DNA of 6,849 nt, taken from assembly GCA_002506875.1 (NCBI GenBank), contig DAYJ01000107.1, forward strand, positions 1 to 6,849. Reading direction: 5' to 3'. How positions within the stretch are numbered: position 1 is the first letter of the stretch; the number at the start of each line of letters is the position of its first letter. The DNA comes from Euryarchaeota archaeon UBA40. Lineage in GTDB: Archaea; Thermoplasmatota; Poseidoniia; Poseidoniales; Thalassarchaeaceae. Shown in pieces: positions 1 to 5,063 of the stretch. The notes beneath the pieces were generated by a model that saw nothing but the letters and a program-made list of their open reading frames with translations, did no database searches and was not told the DNA's origin. Made by a program: the position numbers and the translations under genes.

Positions 1-21
1 CTCAAGGTGAACATACGTTGA
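1..21 (+). CDS. 3' end of an upstream gene (partial, unidentified)
   Basis: Reading frame 1 gives L-K-V-N-I-R followed by a TGA stop at 19-21, directly against the Shine-Dalgarno of the S24e gene. The stop shares its last bases with the GAGGTGA motif, which is typical of an operon junction. Only six codons are visible, so the product cannot be identified and the other frames also hit stops nearby. In many archaea the gene before rps24e belongs to a conserved cluster with spt4 and a DUF359 (dephospho-CoA kinase) gene, so that would be the first guess, but nothing in these 21 bases proves it. Confidence 0.3.
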   Translation, partial: LKVNIR

Positions 22-26
22 GGTGA
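20..26 (+). promoter_or_regulatory. Shine-Dalgarno site deciding the S24e start
   Basis: GAGGTGA lies 5 nt before the ATG at 32 and is a near-full match to the archaeal anti-Shine-Dalgarno (complement GGAGGTGAT). An in-frame GTG at 23 falls inside this motif, so the longer reading from 23 is very unlikely to be the true start. Confidence 0.75.
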
Positions 27-31
27 AAAGA

Positions 32-400
32 ATGAACATCGACCAGAGAATCGAGAACCCTATCCTCCAGCGTGTGGAATTACATTTCACTATGGAACAT
101 CCAGCGGCTCCAACTCCGAGCCTCAAGGAGATGATTGATTTCATCACGAAGATGGAGCCTGGTTCGAAGAAGGAGTGCACATTCATTCTTGATGTCACTT
201 CTCGCTTCGGGCGCTCCATGACGACTGGTGTGGCTCACGTGTATGAGAACGACGAGGCCGCAGCGACCACTGTACCTAACTACGTCAAGGATCGCCACGT
301 CCGACGTGGTGCTCACGCCGAGGCAGCAGCGGAGCCTCAGGTAGAGGAAGCAGCTCCTGAAGAAGAATCAAATGAAGAAGAATCCGAGGAGGGAGCCTGA
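32..400 (+). CDS. rps24e: 30S ribosomal protein S24e
   Basis: Small-subunit ribosomal protein of the archaeal/eukaryotic S24e family, 122 residues from the ATG at 32. The body (about 1-92) carries the family pattern: an N-terminal strand with ENPILQR, then HPAAPTPS leading into a helix, then SRFGRSMTTGVAHVYEN, which matches the family's FGR..T.G.A.VY segment. The start is set by the GAGGTGA site just upstream. The C-terminal extension (about residues 94-122) is rich in Ala and Glu: 11 of the last 22 residues are Glu. Its DNA contains a direct repeat, GAAGAAGAATC at 359-369 and 374-384, so the tail may have grown by slippage. The stop overlaps the start of S27ae by 1 nt (TGATG), and the two are expected to be co-translated. 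Confidence 0.95.
   Translation: MNIDQRIENPILQRVELHFTMEHPAAPTPSLKEMIDFITKMEPGSKKECTFILDVTSRFGRSMTTGVAHVYENDEAAATTVPNYVKDRHVRRGAHAEAAAEPQVEEAAPEEESNEEESEEGA
386..395 (+). promoter_or_regulatory. Shine-Dalgarno site for S27ae inside the end of rps24e
   Basis: GAGGAGGGAG, with core GGAGG at 388-392, sits 7 nt before the ATG at 400. It also encodes Glu-Glu-Gly of the S24e acidic tail, so the tail codons double as the ribosome binding site for the next gene. Confidence 0.65.
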
Positions 401-609
401 TGGGAGAGAAGTGGCGAAAATCCAAGGTAAGCAAGTACGATATGTCCAGCGGCGAGCTTGTTCGCAAGGGTGAGTTTTGCCCACGTTGTGGACCTGGAGT
501 ATTCCTTGCAGTTCATGCAGATCGCACATCCTGTGGGCGATGCGGCTACCGCAGTGGGCAGGATAAGGCAGCGCCGCCTGAATCCGCTGATTCTTCTGAA
601 GAAGAATGA
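400..609 (+). CDS. rps27ae: 30S ribosomal protein S27ae
   Basis: Small zinc-binding ribosomal protein of the small subunit, 69 residues. It contains the diagnostic block FCPRCGPGVFLAVHADR followed by SCGRCGYRS. The four zinc ligands are Cys27, Cys30, Cys45 and Cys48. The N-terminal region is basic (KWRKSKVSKYD), as expected for rRNA contact. Archaeal S27ae usually ends soon after the last cysteine pair. Here about 17 extra residues follow and end in SADSSEEE, an acidic tail like that of S24e. The ATG overlaps the S24e stop, so translation is coupled. In many archaea kae1/tsaD follows this gene; here it does not, and an opposite-strand gene begins its stop codon 1 bp later. Confidence 0.95.
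   Translation: MGEKWRKSKVSKYDMSSGELVRKGEFCPRCGPGVFLAVHADRTSCGRCGYRSGQDKAAPPESADSSEEE
590..607 (+). repeat. Perfect 7-bp inverted repeat at the rps27ae 3' end
   Basis: ATTCTTC (590-596) and GAAGAAT (601-607) flank a 4-base TGAA loop and run into the stop codon. A second small palindrome, GAAT-G-ATTC (604-612), overlaps it and spans both convergent stop codons. The stems are A/T-rich and no T-run follows, so a classical terminator is not supported. Because the repeat is also GAA/TTC coding repetition (Ser-Ser-Glu-Glu-Glu), it may be a by-product of the acidic tail. Confidence 0.45.
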
Positions 610-610
610 T

Positions 611-1558
611 TCAGACAGTTAAGCCGTGATTGCTCCACTGTCCATCATTGCAGAGGACCCGGACTTTCTTGTCTATCATAATCTGCCATACGCCATGTTC
701 GGGTCGTGGTATGACTCCATTCGGACCTCCATCATGCCTCCAACCTGTCCAATACCATTCAGATTCAACTTCGATTGCGTGACGGACCGGTCCGGGGACA
801 TATTTCGTCTCGAGGAGTGTGAATTCAGGGCTGAGGATGTGGATTTTATTCCCCGACTCGGTGATTGCCCAACCACTTGTTCCTTTCCATACTCCTGTCG
901 TTTTTCCTCTGAATGGAAGCCGACCTTGCTCTGTATGTGAGCCATCACTTCGTTCAAGACATGCCCATGCTCCTCTATCATCAAAAATATGGATTTGATT
1001 TTCGCCAAGATGGACTGACAAAGTGTAGGACTCTACCTTGGATCCTTCCCATGGGGGTGACCATTCAGGGATTTCCGATCGCCAAATCTCGTTGGAAGTT
1101 AACGGGTCAATCAGGTAGATCCCTCGGTTCATAGCAACAAAAACTGCGGCTTTTTCATCGATATCTATGGCTAGTATTTCGGCAGACATTCCATGATTCC
1201 AGAGTGACCCTGGAGCATGGATATCCTGATTTGTCGAGACAGCATTCCTATATTCTCCTTTGTCAGCGAATGCAGGGTGCCATTCATCTTCCATGCTGTA
1301 TCCTGCTATTCGTGCTACCCGCAGTTCCCTGTCAATCCAAGATACGATGGCAAGATTGTCATGGATAGCGATTTCAGCGACTTCGGTAGGGAGTGGTAGA
1401 ACTGGTGGCAGAAACTTCCGTCCAGTAATGTCCCAACGTTGGATTGAGTCGTCCATTAGGAGAGCCGCCATCGCCTGATTTTTCCCGAAGCAGTGGAGGA
1501 TGGGTCCTGCGGCTTCTTCGGTCATGGTGCCTGATATCTCCCCTAGTGGTTTGAACAT
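611..1558 (-). CDS. Hypothetical protein, beta-propeller-like
   Basis: I do not recognise a named family. The protein has 315 residues from the ATG at 1558; a TTG at 1603 would add 15 residues but would overlap the divergent deacylase gene. It consists of recurring beta-strand units of WD40/PQQ-like style: MDDSIQRWDITG, then NLAIVSWIDRELRVARI, then AVFVAMNRGIYLIDPLTSNE, then NQIHIFDDRGAWACLE, then GWAITESGNKIHILSPE, and a last unit with GVWQIMIDKKVRVL. Tryptophan is abundant. No signal peptide or membrane segment is evident, so it is probably cytoplasmic. No catalytic motif is seen; a scaffold or binding role would fit a propeller, but that is inference. It converges on rps27ae with one base between stops and diverges from the deacylase gene. 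A start at ATG 1525, preceded by GGGGAGA, is another option. Confidence 0.75.
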   Translation of the reverse strand: MFKPLGEISGTMTEEAAGPILHCFGKNQAMAALLMDDSIQRWDITGRKFLPPVLPLPTEVAEIAIHDNLAIVSWIDRELRVARIAGYSMEDEWHPAFADKGEYRNAVSTNQDIHAPGSLWNHGMSAEILAIDIDEKAAVFVAMNRGIYLIDPLTSNEIWRSEIPEWSPPWEGSKVESYTLSVHLGENQIHIFDDRGAWACLERSDGSHTEQGRLPFRGKTTGVWKGTSGWAITESGNKIHILSPEFTLLETKYVPGPVRHAIEVESEWYWTGWRHDGGPNGVIPRPEHGVWQIMIDKKVRVLCNDGQWSNHGLTV

Positions 1559-1594
1559 GTGGTGACTATCCAAGAGATTGAAGCATCGAATGAC

Positions 1595-2590
1595 ATGGAC
1601 CAATTCATGGCCACTGTCTCTCTGCTTGTAGTATCGGAGTCCGATATTGGGTCCACAGTCCAGGGGCGTGCTCTACTTGCACGAGGTGGTTGGGATGAGC
1701 ATGCAGCGGTTGATGGCGGCCGAGTGTGGCGGCACCGGAGCGGTCGTGTGGACTTATGGTGGAGAGATCAGCCTCATTTGTACAGCGATTATCTCGACAA
1801 GCAGTACGAAATGGAAACTTCACGTTCTCTGAGCGAGGTCCTCTTTCTTTCACGTCATGTCGCTGCATCCGGACGTCCGAGTCTTACCTTACATGCGATT
1901 GGTATTCCTGGTGCATCTCCTCATGGCGAAGCAGCGGAGTATGGGGGGAGGAATGGTATGACTGTACCACCCTCGCCGAGATTCGCCTCTCTTTTCCGGC
2001 GTCTAGATCAAATTGCTAACAGAACAGACATCATTGATGAGTTTGAAATTACTTTGGAGACGACTCATCATGGGCCTATCCTTGATACTCCAACGTTGTT
2101 TATCGAAATAGGGTCTACAGAGGAGCACTGGGGTCGGCAAGATGCGGCTGAAGTGTGGGCGGATGTACTTGCGGAGGAGTTTGAATTTGAGGAGGATTTG
2201 GAGGTTACGGAGGCCAAGGAAATCGCCTTCATCGGTCTAGGGGGTGGCCATTATGCTCCGAGACATCAAGCTATACTGAGGGCTACATCGGCTCATTGTG
2301 GGCATCTACTTGCATCGTATTCTCTTCCATTTATTCTACCTAGTCAACCTGATTGGGATCCATTAACGGGTCCCTTGCCAGAGGGTTCATGGAAGGGCGC
2401 AATCGATGTTTGTCTCAAACAAACACAGGATGTTTTCCCAAACTCGAAGATTGTAGCACACCTCGATCGCAAATCATTCAAGGGGTGGCAGAGGCAATCA
2501 ATACGGCGTCATCTTGAGGCCAAAGGAATCCCTCTGTTTCGTCAGGCTGACTTCCTTGAGTTTGACAAGTTGAAGCGGGAATCGTCATAG
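1595..2590 (+). CDS. dtdA: D-aminoacyl-tRNA deacylase (DTD2 / DtdA family)
   Basis: Hydrolyses D-amino acids wrongly attached to tRNA and so recycles the tRNA; archaeal DTD2 is a zinc-dependent enzyme also found in plants, where it removes aldehyde-modified D-aminoacyl adducts. About 327-331 residues, longer than the roughly 270 typical of the family. Family blocks are clear: an SLLVVSESDIGS N-terminus, SLTLHAIG with a following YGG, ETTHHGPILDTP, FIEIGSTEEHW, GLGGGHYAPRH, and near the C-terminus HLDRKSFKGWQRQSIRRHLE. The histidines of THHGP and GGGHY are candidate metal or catalytic residues. The segment after LHAIG reads IPGASPHGEAAEYGG, where I recall GNFG/GNW in homologues, so this site looks altered. 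Start choice: ATG 1595 or ATG 1607 (MATVSLLVV); the GTG at 1559 would overlap the divergent gene. Proline dehydrogenase follows 22 bp downstream on the same strand. Confidence 0.9.
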   Translation: MDQFMATVSLLVVSESDIGSTVQGRALLARGGWDEHAAVDGGRVWRHRSGRVDLWWRDQPHLYSDYLDKQYEMETSRSLSEVLFLSRHVAASGRPSLTLHAIGIPGASPHGEAAEYGGRNGMTVPPSPRFASLFRRLDQIANRTDIIDEFEITLETTHHGPILDTPTLFIEIGSTEEHWGRQDAAEVWADVLAEEFEFEEDLEVTEAKEIAFIGLGGGHYAPRHQAILRATSAHCGHLLASYSLPFILPSQPDWDPLTGPLPEGSWKGAIDVCLKQTQDVFPNSKIVAHLDRKSFKGWQRQSIRRHLEAKGIPLFRQADFLEFDKLKRESS

Positions 2591-2612
2591 CCCTCATGAT
2601 GAACAGCGTCTC

Positions 2613-3587
2613 ATGGGGATACTCGGTCGTGCTGTGGTCACGGTTCTCCCCCTTATGCCCCGATTCATGGTAGGATGGGTCTCGCGCCGTTATCATGCAG
2701 GGGAAGATCTCTCTGCTGCCGTGAAAACCATGCGTAGGCTAGAGAGAGAAGGTGCTTGTTTTACCATCGATGTTCTTGGAGAGGAAATTACCACGATGGA
2801 GGAGGCTGCCTTTTTCGTCGAGGAGTATGGGCGAGTCCTTGAGACGATTATTGAAACAGGGATCGATGCTAATCTATCGCTTAAGCCGACAGCCTTCGGA
2901 CTACTTATTGATCCAACAATTGCCGAGGGTTCCATCGAGAAACTTGTTCGTAAAGCTGCAGGGAACGACATTTTCGTTCGTCTTGATATGGAGGATCATC
3001 GGGTCACTCAGCCTACAATCGACCTTGTTGCAAGGATGCATGATCGAGGTCTTTCGAACATAGGGACAGTACTTCAAGGCAGATTGCATCGAACGTTGGG
3101 TGATATCGAGAAGATTTCTGAGATTCTAGGTTCAGCTGCTGATCATAGAATTTGCAAAGGAATCTATCTTGAACCTGAGAATATTGCCTTCACCGGAAGG
3201 TCAGATATTACGGGTGCAACGAACCGGGCCATCGATGCTGCATTGGACTGTGGCGCCTATGTCGGCATTGCATCTCATGATACTAATATCGTGAAACATT
3301 CCTTGACTGCGCTTGAAGATAGAGGGATGGGTCCAGGGATTCCTGATCCTCGGGAATTGGCAGGTCCACAACGCTCGGGTAAGGGGCCCGGATATGAGTT
3401 CCAGATGCTGCTTGGTGTCCGAGGGGATATTCGACGACGTCTTGCTAAGCAAGGCCATCGTACACGTGTGTATTTGCCATACGGTTCGAAGTGGTACGAG
3501 TATGGTGTACGACGGCTTCGTGAGAATCCAGATGTTGCTTGGCACATTACCAAGGCTCTATTCTTTCCATGGTCGAATAGGCGTTGA
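2613..3587 (+). CDS. Proline dehydrogenase, monofunctional (FAD-dependent)
   Basis: Oxidises L-proline to delta-1-pyrroline-5-carboxylate with FAD, the first step of proline catabolism to glutamate. The 324-residue length fits stand-alone bacterial/archaeal PRODH rather than bifunctional PutA. The N-terminal family pattern SRRYHAGEDLSAAVKTMRRL is intact, followed by the beta/alpha barrel. Candidate active-site residues by motif: Lys91 in SLKPTAFG, Asp125 in VRLDMED, Arg179/Lys182/Tyr185 in HRICKGIYLEP, SHD at 221-223, EFQML at 262-266, and the signature YLPYGSKWYEYGVRRLRE with Arg300, Arg301 and Glu304, which bind the proline carboxylate and close the site in known structures. PRODH is usually membrane-associated and passes electrons to quinone. 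The partner P5C dehydrogenase is not in this window. Its stop abuts the stop of the minus-strand zinc-finger gene with no gap. No clear Shine-Dalgarno precedes the ATG, which fits coupling to, or leaderless-type start after, dtdA. Confidence 0.93.
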   Translation: MGILGRAVVTVLPLMPRFMVGWVSRRYHAGEDLSAAVKTMRRLEREGACFTIDVLGEEITTMEEAAFFVEEYGRVLETIIETGIDANLSLKPTAFGLLIDPTIAEGSIEKLVRKAAGNDIFVRLDMEDHRVTQPTIDLVARMHDRGLSNIGTVLQGRLHRTLGDIEKISEILGSAADHRICKGIYLEPENIAFTGRSDITGATNRAIDAALDCGAYVGIASHDTNIVKHSLTALEDRGMGPGIPDPRELAGPQRSGKGPGYEFQMLLGVRGDIRRRLAKQGHRTRVYLPYGSKWYEYGVRRLRENPDVAWHITKALFFPWSNRR

Positions 3588-4256
3588 TTAGTCCCTTTGC
3601 CAGCGTCGATTGCGCGGTACAGGGGGTGGGTGGAGGAAGAGACGCCGAATCTCTGCAGCCTCCCTACGTCCGGTCAAAGTACGACCTATGCCAGTATGTA
3701 TTGCTCGAATACGCCATTTTTCTCCTTCGTGTTCTATGATTGTTCCACAGGAAAACACAGTATCAGGGTCCGATTCGATTATACTCGAAGCACTATCCTC
3801 TCCTCGTGTCATTGTGACCTTAATCCGAACAAGATCGCAACGAACAGCCCATGCGGAGACGATTGAAACTGGGTCAGCATATCTAACGGATTGTTCTTGC
3901 TTGAGATGTAATGTCTGTACCCTCCAGAGCATCTGGGCATGATCGAAGACATCACCGATATGGATGACTTCGTCCTCATCAACTTCAATTTCTTCATTGC
4001 TACTGTGTGCTCCGTCAGAAAGAGTGAACTGAACAATCACTGCCTTTGGAGGCCTGACATGAATCAAGTGAACATGAGAGCAGGTTTCGCATCGAACCCT
4101 GTAGTCTGCTCCTCCACCAACCTCTTTCTCGGAGAGTATCTCATGGACTTCTTCAGTGCCACAAGATGGACATTCTTCCACATGGACTAACTCCTCGTCT
4201 TCCGCGTCGGTATCGTGAGTTGCGTCCTCCATAGACGCGCGCCGTTCACACTTCAT
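3588..4256 (-). CDS. HVO_0476-family zinc-finger protein
   Basis: An archaeal protein of unknown function, 222 residues from the ATG at 4256; ATG 4232 (MEDATHD) is an equally possible start. After an acidic leader comes a zinc knuckle pair, CPSC (Cys29, Cys32) and CETC (Cys56, Cys59), followed by HVHLIHVRPPK, the arrangement I know from HVO_0476-type proteins. The rest shows an internal duplication: residues 90-118 (VDEDEVIHIGDVFDH then MLWRVQTLHL) and 161-188 (SDPDTVFSCGTIIEHEGEKW then RIRAIHT) share the pattern D-x-V-x3-G-x2-[IF]-[DE]-H-x4-W-R-[IV]-x-[AT]-[IL]-H. This suggests two similar beta-barrel modules. The C-terminus is basic and Pro/Arg-rich (HPPPVPRNRRWQRD), compatible with nucleic-acid contact, which is inference only. 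It is divergent from the methyltransferase gene and may share a promoter region with it. Confidence 0.8.
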   Translation of the reverse strand: MKCERRASMEDATHDTDAEDEELVHVEECPSCGTEEVHEILSEKEVGGGADYRVRCETCSHVHLIHVRPPKAVIVQFTLSDGAHSSNEEIEVDEDEVIHIGDVFDHAQMLWRVQTLHLKQEQSVRYADPVSIVSAWAVRCDLVRIKVTMTRGEDSASSIIESDPDTVFSCGTIIEHEGEKWRIRAIHTGIGRTLTGRREAAEIRRLFLHPPPVPRNRRWQRD

Positions 4257-4277
4257 TTAGGTCTGTTGGATGGTGGG

Positions 4278-5063
4278 ATGGTTCAAGGGCAACGAACGGG
4301 AGCGTTTGGTATGGACGGAGGCTTGCCTCAGTTTTCTCATGAGGAGATTATGACTGCACTCTTGGCAGGCTCCGAAAGAGGGGGTGAGGAGCCAGAGATT
4401 GCTGCTAACATCACTCAGCAGATGTTGCACATGGAACTTGAACCTCTATCAAGATCTATGCGTGCACGACTTAGGGACATTGTAGTCCGTTTAGAGCCTG
4501 ATCACTTTATCGAGGTCGGTGCAGGAATTGGTCAACTCAGTGCATGGTTTCACGATGCTTGGGAAAGTGGCAGTCATCCGAAGTCCTATGCGATGGTAGA
4601 GGAAGGTCAGCGATTCGGAGTTATTCTACAGAGGGTCGTTGAGCGCTTCTCTGCTGCCGATTGGTGCAATGTCCGTGTTGGCCCTTGGGATACTATGGTA
4701 AGTGAATCAATTGCTTGGCTCGCAGCGAATGCCTCAATGCCAGAGGGGGCGCGTTCGGGATCAATCCTCCCTGTTCCCGCGGATGTTGTGTTGGTTAACA
4801 CAGATTGGAGGGGTCAAGTGAAGGATGTTGAGAATGCGTTCCAACTTCTTCGTCCAGGTGGCGTTCTTTTGACTCCCGAACCATTGGTTCCATCATCAGA
4901 TGTGGGCGATTATCCCGAAGGTGAACCTCAGAATGATGCACAAATGCGTGTCGAGGTGTTCAATCACTGGATTCGTCTGATTCAACGATGGTCTACTGAG
5001 CATGCCGTTGGAATTGCGGAAGTCACAGCTGGTTCGGTTGTGGCAATTCGACGCTTGAAATAA
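4278..5063 (+). CDS. Class I SAM-dependent methyltransferase-like protein
   Basis: About 261 residues from ATG 4278. The Rossmann-type methyltransferase core is visible: motif I FIEVGAGIGQLSAWF (residues 77-91) with the G-x-G-x-G loop for S-adenosylmethionine, an acidic pair at the end of the next strand (YAMVEE, Glu108-Glu109) that would bind the ribose, a strand DVVLVNTDW (about 169-177), and LLRPGGVLLT (190-199), the usual post-core strand and turn. An N-terminal region of about 70 residues with helices precedes the core and may confer substrate specificity. The substrate is unknown; no RNA- or protein-recognition motif is obvious. Start is uncertain: GTG 4215 would overlap the divergent gene by 42 bp, while ATG 4311 has GGGAG 8 nt upstream and gives 250 residues. 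The stop at 5063 touches the protease stop. Confidence 0.8.
   Translation: MVQGQRTGAFGMDGGLPQFSHEEIMTALLAGSERGGEEPEIAANITQQMLHMELEPLSRSMRARLRDIVVRLEPDHFIEVGAGIGQLSAWFHDAWESGSHPKSYAMVEEGQRFGVILQRVVERFSAADWCNVRVGPWDTMVSESIAWLAANASMPEGARSGSILPVPADVVLVNTDWRGQVKDVENAFQLLRPGGVLLTPEPLVPSSDVGDYPEGEPQNDAQMRVEVFNHWIRLIQRWSTEHAVGIAEVTAGSVVAIRRLK

Noticed and set aside
23..31. GTG start for S24e nine bases upstream of the ATG
   Set aside because: The GTG is part of the GAGGTGA Shine-Dalgarno motif, and the ATG at 32 is ideally spaced.
1047..1056. Near-palindrome CCCATGGGGG
   Set aside because: It is a short chance palindrome inside a coding region with no partner structure.
626..1399. Plus-strand open frames opposite the propeller gene
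   Set aside because: They are short, unlike any known family, and lie opposite one long uninterrupted minus frame with plausible repeated strand structure.
1559..1603. Overlapping divergent starts (GTG 1559 for the deacylase, TTG 1603 for the propeller protein)
   Set aside because: Both extensions add sequence that does not resemble the families, and both disappear with internal ATG starts at 1595/1607 and 1558.
3201..3553. Minus-strand open frames inside proline dehydrogenase
   Set aside because: They are shadows of a gene with well conserved catalytic motifs on the plus strand.
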